The notes beneath the pieces were generated by a model that saw only the letters and a program-made list of their open reading frames with translations, made no database searches and was not told where the DNA came from. 64,000 nucleotides of DNA from NCBI GenBank assembly GCA_037903475.1, contig JBAJFG010000108.1, forward strand, positions 124,001 to 188,000, read 5' to 3'. Positions 1 through 12,900 of the stretch are shown piece by piece. The DNA is from Ancylostoma caninum. Taxonomy: Eukaryota; Nematoda; Chromadorea; Rhabditida; Ancylostomatidae. Position 1 is the stretch's first letter; each line of letters opens with the position of its first letter. Position numbers and translations under genes: made by a program.

Positions 1-941
1 CATTAAAAACGCGTGTTCAAGTTTGATGATGAGACCGCAGCATCACCTTGTTCGGCTGCAGCTGAAGCTGCCAGCTGACCAATCCAGTCTTCAAAGCTTT
101 AATATTGGGTTTATTAACGGGTAAGTTAGGGTGGTTAGCCGAATGGCAAAAGGAAATCAGATTTTGCCTATTACCGCTATCGCTAAATGTAATTATCAAA
201 TGTAGTTGTAATTGTAATCAATTGTAATGCAAGTATCGCAAAATGTAACTGCTGCAAGCGTTGCTCTTAGGTTAAGACAGATTTGACGGCTTGAGACTGT
301 TTGGTTTGGAAAAAAATTCAAGTAGTTGTGATTCACACATTGGTTCTTCTACGATGCACTGTGAGGGTTCTATGTAGTAACAGTTTGGGTGTAGAGGCCA
401 GTTCACCGAGTTTTTTTTTGAATAAGGATATGGTTTTTGAAGCCATTTGGTTGAAAGATTTATGGAACCATTCTTGGCCTAACGACATTCATGAAGCACC
501 TTCCGTGAATGTCATTCGCCAGGATTCATCTTTGCTGATGAGGCGATAATTCCCTGCATTTATGTTATGAACCTGAGGATTCTTGATATCTATTGTGGGC
601 GCTGAGACTCTTGGACTTTTCTTGTCCGTATGTGCGATAAACGCGGTGGTTTAGTGGATATTTATTATGTACTGTACAATAGAGAGTGAGTGCGAGGAGA
701 ATAATGAGTAAGGCGCGCCTCGTAGGGCTTACAACATCATTCTGACTAGGAACAACTATCTCAAGCATGAGACAGGTCAGCTCCGCCCCCTCCACAGGAG
801 GTACAGTATCGGCGGTGAACATGAGTACTACAAGGATCATCGATCTGTCGATGATAATATCTGTACTGTGCAGTACCTTACCAATTCATTGGCAATTGCT
901 TTTTGTTTCGGGATTTTCAATTACTGTTCTTTCTTTTTCAG
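1..941. other. No assignable exon; upstream myosin intron or intergenic sequence
   Basis: No myosin motor sequence expected upstream of the P-loop could be found here. A plus-strand open stretch at about 707-890 contains an aromatic/Cys segment (RRYSIGGEHEYY, then DDNICTVQY) that vaguely recalls secreted nematode Cys-module exons, but it has no convincing splice donor. Nothing else is supported. Confidence 0.3.
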
Positions 942-3900
942 AAATCTCCAAATGACGGGTCAAAATCAGTGCATCGTACTTACCGGTAACAGTGGAAGTG
1001 GCAAGACAACCCAGCTCCGAAATTTGGTTCACTACTTATGTGAAGTCGCCGGCTGGACGAAAACGCTGTCTTGTAAGTTGGTTTCATCATTTCCCATGGT
1101 TCTATTGAAGTTGTAGTAAACTTTTATTGTTTGCTGTTGTTCGGTTTGAGCACGATGGTTTAAGTAGATTGTAAACTGAAACCATTGGAGAATTAAAGAA
1201 ACCGCAGCAAATTCTAATCCACAACGTCGCTTCGCACCAGCTGACAAACGTGTGAACTTGGCCCACCGCTTGATTTCCGATGAAAAGTATAAACGACGTG
1301 GGATGGGAGACCACGTCGCGTCGCGAGATTAACTGCTACTCACCACTATGCTACCGTACTATGCGCACGCACGGGAGCAGGCCCTCTGAAACAGTTTGCA
1401 TGTGTGTGGTAGTCGCACAGCGGGGAAGTATGAACACAGATTAAAAATCTCACGAAGGAAAGGTTTTGTTATGCAACATCGCAATTCAGCCTATTTTTAT
1501 TTATAAATTTTTTTAACTACGTAGAATTTTTTTTACATTCACCTTTATTAGGTTTATAGACTAAGTAGTACGTAGCTGCAGGTATCTTGGCAAATAAGAG
1601 CTCTTTTAATGAATTTTAGAATCTGAATCCAACATATTCTTGTAGGTTTCGTCATTTCCAATAGCATGGGGGTTTCTTGCTATTTCAGTGAATTTCCAGG
1701 AAATTATGGCGGAATGGAAGAAAAGCCGCACTTTTTCGGCATTTCCGACTTTTAGCCAAGACTTGTAGTGGCATCATTGTAGTGTTCTAATTTTTGATTT
1801 TTTCTATCCAGTTTTGATACATGCTGAAAATACAGTTTTAGTATTTATTATACACAGTCTCTGGTCTCCACCTTTTCCAATATTTTTTGTTCAAGCCAAT
1901 TTAACAGGTGACATTTTCATTTTTAGATGAAAAATTGGCACTGGCAATGGGAATTATTGAAGCATTCGGTCACGCTGCTTCACCGCTCCATAGAGACTCC
2001 ACTCGTTTCTTGCATCTTTTCTCTCTGGGATTCGACAAAGCTGCCGCTTTGAGGTGAGGAACCTTCTATGTACATTATCTCGGAATTTTATGATTGCCAT
2101 GAAAAGCACAGGTCTGCACGGATGCAAGTGTCGCTGCTGGAAGCGGATCGTGTCATTCGAAGACGCACTGGAGAGGCGTCATTTCACGTGTTCTACTATC
2201 TGTGGGAAGGCGCGGAGGGTGCGCTCAGAGAGCGTTTACAGCTGGACTCAATTGAACAACCAGCTATTGCTCCTTATTCTAAGGAAGAGGATCGGCAAAG
2301 CGCTAAGGAGGTGAACGCTCATTCGCGACATTTGCCCTACGGGTGGCTGTTTTTGTGGGAGATTTCTAGGAAATTCATGTTTTAGGCCTGGCAACGTCTT
2401 CTACATGCCTTCTCCCAACTAGGCTTTTCAGAAGGCCATGTGGATGCTATATGCTCCGTCCTTGCCGCCATTCTTCACCTTCAAGCCGCTGGCTGCACAC
2501 CGGGCAGCGCCCAGAGAGCTCACTTCCTCCGTGTATCTCATGCCCAACAGGCTGCTGCGCTGCTTGGGGTTCCAACTGAGGATTTGGCGAACGCTCTGTT
2601 CCGTGGGAAGACCAATGGCAGTACAGTTACTGCTAAAGTAGGCAGCACAAGGTATGTTCTTGGACTCTTTCACATCCGTTACTGTGCATTCCAGTGACAT
2701 CATCCATGGATTTTGAATTTTTGACGTGATAGGTTTTATTTCAAATAGTTTTTTCTGAGAATTTTCACGCGGATATTGAGACTTCAAGTCTCAACCGCTT
2801 TATTAGGCGAGCTTAAGGCGTTGTAACGCCATTTTTGAATCCTAGAACATACAATACATTACATTGGGAGGAGAGGAACAACAGATGTAGAACGAAAGCG
2901 CCTCACCCAGCGGTAGTTGAAAAGCAACTGAGGTTGTTGATAGTGGAATAATTAGGAAATCAATCTCAGTGCTTCAAGCTGTTCATCTCTGCTGTTGATG
3001 TGAGGTGATCTTCTTTTTATCTCCACTGCTTCCATCATTTCCCGTTCCAATGGGTTTTCGAGAAAGGGGTGGAGAACCTCAAACTCTGGTTGGCGTTCTT
3101 GGGCATGGACAAGTGTGCGATACCAGGAGAAATTCCTCGCAGGGTAAGAACTCGGGTTGTGAAGGGCCCTACGGTGTTCGTCGAGGCGTTTGTGGATGGG
3201 CCGCAGTGTTTCGCCAACGTACTTCTGTTCACCTCCTTGGCAGGTGATGAGATAAACAGTTCATCTTAGCTCGCAGTTTTTTTCGTGTCCTTGCAATATC
3301 TGCAATCTGCTGTTGCACATTTTTCCTCATATTGTCGCGATGATGTTAAAAGGTCCGTGAGATTTGGCAGGGGTTAGAATATGAGCCGAATTCGTAGGGT
3401 GTCCTTCTAGCAATTGTATTTCGCTTGTCTTGCCCTGAAATCATCCACAAGTGGTATCACTGTTGGTATTCCATTTGGCGGTGAAAAAGGATACCATGTT
3501 TTGGGGACATTCTTGATGAACCCATTCTCTTCGAGGATCCTTTCGACTTCCGCATCTTGTGATGAATGTGCCACACCGCAAACCTTACTTTTTGCTCTTA
3601 TTATGTTTCGTACAGCATTGGCCTTCATGTAGATTTGGTGGGCACTCCTCCAATGGATTATGATATTCTTTGAGGGTTTTGTGTACCAGTTGAACTCCTC
3701 TGACCCATCCCGAATCTGCACTTTCGTTTTAAGATGAGAAGATATCCATTTGAATGAGGTTCTTCCATGGTGAACTGGATGTTCCGATCATGCGAATTTA
3801 AATTATTCCGAACTTCTCGTAGGGCAGCAGGAGTTGTGGCGACAGCAAAAACGTCGTCGATGTATCTTTTGTTCTTTTTTTTCTGTTCAAAAATTACTCA

Positions 3901-6900
3901 TCTCTTCTCGATCGTCAAATCTGTAGCGCAGTGGCTTTCGTAGCCTTATTTATTTGTTCGTTTGTTCATCTATATGTGGATAAACTACGTGTAACAGTTG
4001 CAATTAACGTTGGATAGCATGAACAAAACATGACAGTTGAACAAAACATTTATTTGTTTGCTCATTTATTTATTCATTTATTTACTTATCTCCTTTGTCA
4101 ATAACTAAATGGCTACCGTGTGCAAGAAGAAAATCATGAGAGTAAATGACCTGAACAAATCTCTTTAACTGTTCATCAACGAATTCCCGAATTCACCTAA
4201 GAAATAGCTTTTTGATACACATACATCTATATAACATGCTTATTGAGCAGGTAAAATCTGAGATTTACTCGAGAAAAATTCTATTGCATAGGTCAATGGT
4301 TGTCTATCCATTTTGGATGTATGGTATGTTTTTCCTTACAGTCGCATTGCTCTGACCTCCCGTGGACCTGACGCTCCAGAAGCGCTGATCTCGTTCTGTG
4401 CTGGCCTCTATCAAGAATTGTTCTGTACGATCGTCGAATTCATCAACAAAGCCTTGGTTTCCAATGCGGCGTGTACATGGATTTCCGTAAGTGGATTATG
4501 CTATGAATAAACTAATACCGTGGAAGTAGCTACGCTGCCACCAATTGAAACGTACTGACCAGCAGTGTTTTGGATTTACACAGATGTCGGGGAAATGGAG
4601 GATAGAAGTGGAGGAGGGAGGGGGTGACCTATGAAGTTACCCATCTTTCATAGAGAGGTTAACACTTGCTACTGCAACTTCCATGACTTTTTCGCGGAAA
4701 GCAAGCTTTTTTAAAGGAAGAATTGTCTTATTTCGGAGGCGTGAGTAGAGTAAATTTTGTGGGAGAAGATAGAAAAGTAAAAAGTAAAGGAGAGCAGGAA
4801 GGATAAAGTGCTTGGTATCCATCGTCATTCTTTGGGTTGACACATTGCGGACAATCTGATGCACATGGTGCATCACGGCCTTCCGTCCCTTTCTGGCCAT
4901 GTGATGCACATAGTGTATCACTCCATTCCCGTGCGTTTGAAACATCTCTTTTCCGGCGACCCTTTCATGCAACTACAGTACTCAATACAGAGAACAAAGT
5001 TATCAGATGTGCCCAGCTCAGAGCTCTCACTTTCGCAAAAGCTTCAAATGAAGTACTTTTTTGGAAATACGAATTTGTGTCACAACATTCTGACGAATTA
5101 GAAAAGCACCACTGAAATGCGAAATATTAGACTATCTTTGCGCTAGAAACAAAAAAAAGAACACAAAGTCGCGAATAAACGCGTGGTGTACCATGCACAT
5201 TGAAAAAACCGTTCCCCTGTGGTCATATGATGCACATGGTGGATCACGTCGCGCAGCCAAAAAAAATCTATTGGCCACGCGCACGCGTAAAAATGTGCTC
5301 AGTCGGCTATGTGTAAAACTATATGTTCGGAAAAAGTAGCTGGTGCTCAGTACACATGTGCCCCACATATACAATCTTTTCAGCTCAGTGGGGAGGGGGG
5401 GGGGAGTACCTCTTGGATAGGTGAGCACTTTCTCTCCCCTGACAAACTTGGTGCCAATTCGCCCAAGTTATTTCGTCGTTTTCGGAAGTTTTCCTCAAAG
5501 TTGTGTTGGTGGGAATCGGTCTGAGTGAATGTCCAATTGATTTTTCGATTCCGGTACATGCAACAATGTGCTCAATTTAAATGAAGTAGAAAAAAGTATG
5601 TAGGTAGAATTCTGTAGATTTATGGGCGCTATCACCCAAAACTTTCTTCAACAATTTGTATTTCTTCTAGGTCCTTGACTACACCGGATCCTCTTTTCAT
5701 TCTGACTGGACCGATGGCTCCTCCAGAAAAGTGTTGGGATTGAATGAACTGGTTCATAACTACATTAATGAGCGAGTCGCGGAGCTTTTCCACGATGTGT
5801 GCTTCGTGGAGGCGCAAGAGGTGAGTGATTTTGAACATTCTGTTGGATTGTAGGCTGTCGACTCAGGTACTGCCGTTAGAATTTCTTTCGCGAAGTCCTA
5901 GGGAATATAGGGGGTTCATTCCACACCACTTTGAACTCCTTTTATTTTCTGTAATGCTTTTTAACACTTAATACTTTTACTTACATTTTAACACCTTTTA
6001 GATACTTTTGGATGATGTCCATAGGATTTCTGTGGACACTATCTATTTATTTATTTATTTATCTATTTATTTATTTATTTATTTACTTACTTACTTATTT
6101 ATCTATCTATTTATTTATTTATTTATTTATTTATTTATTATTTATTTATTTATTTATTATTTATACTTTCATGGTGCACTATCAAAAACAAAAATGCGAA
6201 AAGATCGAAGACAGAAACCCTAAAACAGACAATAAACTCAATTACATGAGCCTACTTGCTATGCATTCTCTAAATCTAGGGCAACAATTTAGAAATAAGG
6301 CTGAACTTCAACATGAAGAACTCATGCAGGTGCGAGGGCGCAGAGAGTGGAGAACTCGTAAACAGGGTTAAAGGGCGTTGCTCCGCAGAGTTAGAGATGA
6401 ACTTAACTGCGAGCAACAGATGATGGCAGTGGGGAATGCCAGTACTTGTCTTACTGATAAACGGGTTGATTTTCCCCACTCCAGAACTACGCTATCATAA
6501 GAATGTCATCATTGTTCGCGAATTCCTTTCAGTTGTACTCTCGAGAACAAGTGGATGTGGAAGTGGAAATGCCTATTGTTTCGCCGTGCCCTTTGAACAG
6601 ACTACTCGATCAAAAACAACAACTGGTTTGTTACTGTTTCTCTGACCTCGGCTGGAACTCCAAACCTGTAGCGCTTAATTCTCGCATTTGCAGTTAGCAT
6701 GCACGGACATTGAGCGGCGCTCGGAGGAAAAACGCGGTCTGTTGGCCATCCTTGAGGAGGAGTCCATGTTCCCAGGTGCAACTGATGAAAGTCTCTTGGA
6801 GAGAATTTTTGTGCATCTTGGGGATGAATCGAGGTAATTCTGGGAACCACGTGTGGATGTTTAATTGTAAAAGAAGTGTATTTTTATGTGGATGAACGGA

Positions 6901-9900
6901 GATTTAGACTTATACGCCGTGCCAGTCGCCCAATGCAATTCGTCCTCGAGCATGCTATGTCCTGTTATCCGACCACCTATGACATCTCAGGATGGGTAAA
7001 ACAAGCCCAGCCGTGCGAAAGCGGTGCGGCAGCCAGACCTCTGTTACTGCAAAGCAAGAGGTACTGTTGTGAAGCGATGGTTCGAGCCTGTGCTCATTTG
7101 AAGTAGGCATCAGCAGCGATGGATTGTGATATTTTCAGCCCTTCGATTGTCAGTCTATTCGGCTCCATGGTCCCTATTGATGCCAGTAAGCTTCGGCGTG
7201 CCACCCAGGCTGCTCAGTTCGAATTGAATGCTCGACGATCTGTGAATGGTTTCTTCGCGAACCTCAGTGGACAAATCGTGAGTGGGCCTTTAGGGGATAA
7301 AATATTGGAAATAATTTGTGGGTATTTGGCTACCTCTGCCACAAAAATACTTTTTATAGAGTGACGGTAGTACACAATGTACACAGATCTCACAGAATTT
7401 TGTTCGAGAGGGTTATCTGATAAAATGATCTCGATTAACAGCATTATTTTGCAATTCACTGTCATTTTGGAATAGTACCGTTGAGTTTCTTACAATAATC
7501 TTACTGTAACCCTATAGAAATGGCGCTATGGTACGGTACGGATGCAGCATTCGTGTTCTGCTTATGAAATATCTCCTTTGTTCTAGAATATTCGACTAGG
7601 TACCGTATGTACTGTTTCCTTACCGTAAACCTTACCGTAAACCTAAAAGAAGGGATTACAGTGCAAAATAAGTGGTTTTTGTGATTGGCTTATCAAATAC
7701 TCAGGAACCCTAGACGATACTTGCAAGAAAAAAATTTCTCCTCGATATCTTCTTGATGGAATTAGCCGAATTTTGTATTTTTTAATTTGTTCGATAAGGC
7801 AGACGTTGAAGTAGGTCTACATTGATATCCAGGCATGCATGCGTTATTGACATTACCCGGGGTAAACATGTTAACACCCCACAGATTTGCCTACCGTTGC
7901 CAAGGGCGTCAGTACGTTCACCTTGGGCAGTCTCAATGATGCATCCTTGGCAGAAAAAACATGATCATCAGAATAGAAACCTAATGTGGTAGCGGTGCTT
8001 GAAATGGTGTTTTATGAGCGCCATCATTCTCTAGGACATATCTTGGTATTCGAGGAAATTCCATTTAACAAAATTAAGCCATTGGTCTCGCTGAGAGGCC
8101 ATTATGTAAGGTATTCGATTAGTGACTGGGCAAAAGATGGCTATGGCGCGCAATGGCAAAAACGGTGTCCTAATTGGCCGTGTCCCTTAGCGCTTCAATT
8201 GTGCCTTTTTTGGTGCGCCACCTCTAAATGAGAAGTTGAGCGATTCTTCGCACTTATAACTTCCCCGCTTAGGTATTTTCGTCGGAGTGCTTTTAGATTT
8301 AGCGAATGTACGGCTTCATAAATAGAGAGAACCCGGTGAGAAACCTGTAGAAAAGCTCCGGTAATGTTTGACCTACATAGCGTTACACTCATTCAGCTGC
8401 TGCACTTGAACCTGACTTATTATCCACTTGAATATTATTACCGGCGCTCATCGCACCTCCTTCGCGAATTCTTGTTTCTAAACCCGAAAAAACAACATGT
8501 GTGGTAAAAAGTTGCCTGCAAGTATTTTATGCGGCTTTCTGAAGTTAGGATTCACATTAGAGCTTGCATTATCCAGTCGTGGAATAGCTAGCAACAACGG
8601 TTGCTTAGGAAACTACTGGAAATATTTGCGTAGATCTTGCATGAGATTTTATTGCAGTGTGTCATGGATAGTTGATTTTTGATCCATGCGGACTAGGTCC
8701 AAGATTTGTGAGAGACAGGGAAGGTGACATGAAGTCATTAGCTAATTACATGTTGAGCGAGATTTACTCATGTAACTCCTCCGGAACGAATAAAGTAGAG
8801 TTCAAGAGAATTATCTGTTTATTAATCGTCAACTGATTCAGTACTTTACAACATTAAACTAGCTATGAATAGGTAGTGTTTCGGAAGAGCTTTTCACGTG
8901 AGGGATAGGTCCTAGAATGGAAAACAGCCGCATTCTCTCGTAGGTTTCGGCACCAAATCTAGCTTATTTGGATACGTTCGGCCTACATTTGAAAACTTGT
9001 TTAATAATCGTTAACTGTCCTGTAGCTGTTATTGAGTTATCATTGAATCTGAACCTTACTCAGCACTCGTTAGGGCTGATTAAAATATTCAGGATCCTTG
9101 GGAATGCTCGACGCACTCTATTGTTTTTTCTTCATGATTTTCACTGCTGATCAAAAGGAAATCTTCCTTTTGTTCTTTGCGTCTTCGAAAGAAATATTCA
9201 GGTCTTAATTGCAGCAATCCGGAGGAGTTACATGATAGTATCAATCACTAGGCGGTATGCCCGGCTTCGCTCGGGTGTTCTACTCCGGCTACTTCACAGT
9301 GATCAGAGAATTCGCTGTTGCTGATGAATCCATTCAAGCCCTCACCGTTAATTGAGCAAACGTTTTAAAAAATCGATAAAATCGTTGCCATCATTTGGAA
9401 CAGTTGTCACATTCGTGTTCAGCATATTGAAGAACCCAAGTAGACATGTTCTTACCGACCCCTGGACGAAAATAGTGAAAAGTCGATAAAATCAATAAGC
9501 TAATCGATAGTGTCGGATGTAAACTAGCCTATAACCTCTGCTAGCTCCCGAAAAACCTACATGCAAAGTTTGATCCTGATAGGTTCATCCTCCGCGATTC
9601 CTATTCGGAACATACACACATACACACACACACACACACTTTTATATATGCAGATTAATGATCTCAGAAGTTCTACTGAAAGGTATTGCCATCCTCGGCA
9701 ATGTAGTAGTTTTTGCAATGTTTCCTTTTTTGAGTGAAACGAGAAAAGCAGAGATTTGAGGATGATGAGGAAAATAAAATAAAACTGATGAGGTAACTGC
9801 TTGTACTTGAGGACTGGATTACACATTGGACACCCATATTGGGGGTTTCCGTCACCACTTGATTCACCAGAATCAGGTGAATGAGCATACAGAACCATTC

Positions 9901-12900
9901 ATTCACTTAGTCACCGAGTGACTATTCCATGGCTTCCGCGAACAAAGGTCATGTAAATAGCCGAAGAGAACGGTGAAAATCGCTTACCCAATCATAGGAA
10001 CCTGCTGCAGTGTGTCGTAAAATGAACAATGCAGATTCTTCCTTTAACGTTACGCTGTGTGGGTGTTACCACCGTCTTGCAGTTCTTTTTTTTTGTTGTT
10101 GAGAGTATGCGCTCTTAGCTAGGGCTTTTTTTTTGTTTTATGATGTAAATCTTTCTAAGGGTACAACAAGAAGTCGTCACTGGTGTTTGTATAAGGCGAG
10201 ATCTCGGGTAAATGAAGATTAGATCGGAGTATGATCGAGCTTATCATGCCTACCATGCCAGTTTAATGATTTTCCTGGAGAAAATTTTTGTGGTCTGCGT
10301 CTGTGCATGTAGGCTTTAGAAGAAAATGCAGTGGTTACCCATCCGTTTCCACCAGCCTTTTGTCCACTCTGCTCCGGTATAATTTGTCCATCTATATGCT
10401 CATTCGATGACGCAAATGTTTTAGTTTGGCGAGAGACAGCACCACTTGATGGTGGGACTGGTAATGGGTCCTTATCAACTGGATAAATACATATATCCTT
10501 CAATAAATGCATATCAGAATATCCTAGCAACTCCCAATTTATCCGTGGATTCGCGTTCATCCGTTTGAAATCTATGCCAGACGCGGACCCTGTGTTGTGT
10601 CTACCTATCACTGAAGGATAGTTTAGAGGTTCTTTATCCTGGATTGCTGTCCAAAACACTTTATCCAGCCGGATAACCTGGCTCTCACGGATATGTCAGT
10701 AAGGTTGAGATATTCTGCTATCGAATCAAAGTATTATATATCCGAGAGCATGGGTAGAGTTTCCATGGAAGATATATTTATCCAGTTGGTAATAAAAGAA
10801 TTAAGATCCGTTATACGTTGTATTACCAACCAGTGGATTGGGGCCAGGTGATGGACCCTTGGATGGATAAATTATGTAGGATATTAGGATGGATAAAGAC
10901 CGGTGGGAAGTAGTGCATCACTGCTGTTTGTCCTCCTCCCCCACGGCAAAATGTATTATGTAGATACGGGCTCTGACTTTCACCTCGGGATGCATGCATC
11001 ATAGAGATTACACAGGGTAAACGTGCTAACACCGCGAAATATTACCCATAGCGTTTACCCTGGGTAATCTCAATGATGCATACATGTCCTCGTTCCTAGT
11101 TCCTCGTCGAATAGAAGTGTGCAGCTTAAGCCGAATCCAGACGAAGCCTCTCATTCACATCATTACGCAGTGCATTCTCCATTAATGTCACTATCACTTT
11201 TCCAGTTTTACGCTGATTTCGTTGTGCGCGTGGTTGTTACGAGGGTTGTAGAGAACTTTTTTCGCCTCATAGTAGGAGGCGGCGACTGTTTGCTGGGCGC
11301 GAAACTAATCGTATTATGTCTACCATTCACTTGCACAGGCAGCATCAGCCGGGGCGTATTGAGGGCGCTCATTGCGCGGCGGGGCCCCGCGTTTGCTTAG
11401 CGTCTGAAAGCCTGACATCTCTTCGAGATTTGAGACGTCCTGTCATGCACAGAAACACTGCGCTGCCCCGTTTTGGCTAAATTAGTCCTCCGCTGCTTTG
11501 GAAATTGCGCCTTCTACAGTCTCTGGAATGTTCAGACAATTTTCAGAAATACCTTCTTTCTTGCAAAGTTTTCCACACCGGTTTGCCTATCATCGCATTG
11601 CCGTTTTGTCGTTTTAACTAATGAGTCAGTTGCCTCTGCCACTTTTTACCACTTCTCTTGTTACTGTTTCGTCACACTAGGGTAGTTGTTCATCATCACA
11701 CAGTCTCGTTCCTCGGGCTATTTTTCGTTCCCAGTCGCGCTAGGCACACCACTAGTGCTTTTTAAGGATCATTAGGACATCACTCCACACGTACCGGCGA
11801 CCAGAAACACACCTCATAACGCAGCGTCGCCTCGTCAGCGATTTAGACGTCAGACATTGCCAGGAACGTCCCTTGAGTGAAGGAGTCAAACCCTGCTCTT
11901 CTCTGAAGCGCACTTGATTAAGTGACTATTCGATATGCAGATTGTTGGGCAGATTGTTGAAGAGGTGAGTAGCTCACTATGCTTCTTAGTAAGAAGTTGG
12001 GAAGTTGTTTGGAAAGATTCTCAGTAGTGGTGACCAGTTATGGTGAGATTTTTTTAGCTGGTTTTTGTGCAAACCCCATTTTATTTCTTTAGTATTCTGT
12101 AAAAGACGTAGTGCCTTTCATTGGTGCTCCGCGAAAATAAAAGGAAAAACTGATCCATGACAGGAAGTGATCTTCAATTAGAGCGACTTAGTCACCTTTT
12201 TAAGCATTGTTCTTCAAGTCCTCCTATGCAACATTTTAGCGGTATCCATGAGCGTTCTCTAGATGATTGTAGCCTCCCCGGTAGTCCAGAATTTACGACA
12301 TTTCTAGACAAAGATAGCTGTAAATCATCGCCACGACAGTAGTTGGTAGGCTCTTACTAGCCTAGATGAAGGGGGTTAGAATCGGGTTGTGGTAATCCCG
12401 CTATCTTCGAAATTCAAAATTTCTTGAAATATCTTCACCACTGAGCTTTAGGAGCATATTTCAGGTTGGCGCATAATTGCTGCGGGTTTTTTTTTTCGCG
12501 ACTCTTTTCTCGTCAGCAATCAAAGCTTCTGGAACGGTTCTTTCACGTAAACAATCCGCCTCTCTCATCTAGTAAGGGTGCTATTGAAAATCGTATTCAC
12601 ATTCACCATTTCATGCTCTATTAGTTCGGGAAAGGTTGGAATGCAGCACAGTCATTTCGCGATCTCAACAGAATTTTGGCTGAAGAAAAGTCAGCAAATC
12701 TAAGTCAAAAAATATTTGAGTAGTTCAAGTAGGAAGGTACGATCCTATAGGTGAAGAAGGAAGGGCTCTACGATCGAAATTCCACGACCAGGAATTCTTG
12801 GCAGCCGTGGAAGGGAAGGAGGTTCGATTGACGAGATTCCTCAGAAATGAAGCTTTGTTACAGAAAATCGGTGGAAATTCGAAAATCGTGCCTGTCCGAT

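Larger units (their letters stand above)
7278..11940. other. First part of an 11.8-kb myosin intron
   Basis: Holds two short palindromic MITEs, a CA repeat, and at about 10480-10900 a stretch rich in GGATAA/TTATCC motifs with partial inverted symmetry that looks like an unclassified repeat. At 11200-11400 the sequence is more GC-rich than the rest of the intron. A 146-codon minus-strand open frame at 10219-10659 shows no recognisable domain. Confidence 0.5.

Noticed and set aside
868..951. Upstream extension of the myosin P-loop exon
   Set aside because: The stretch ends in a TTCTTTTTCAG acceptor, so it is intron; Met 952 is internal to the motor and not a likely start.
6008..6371. Tyr/Leu/Ile-rich open frames suggesting a membrane protein
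   Set aside because: Translation of the TTTA microsatellite.
10219..10659. 146-codon minus-strand frame in the large myosin intron
   Set aside because: No recognised domain and it overlaps GGATAA-rich repetitive sequence; no start context or splice partner.
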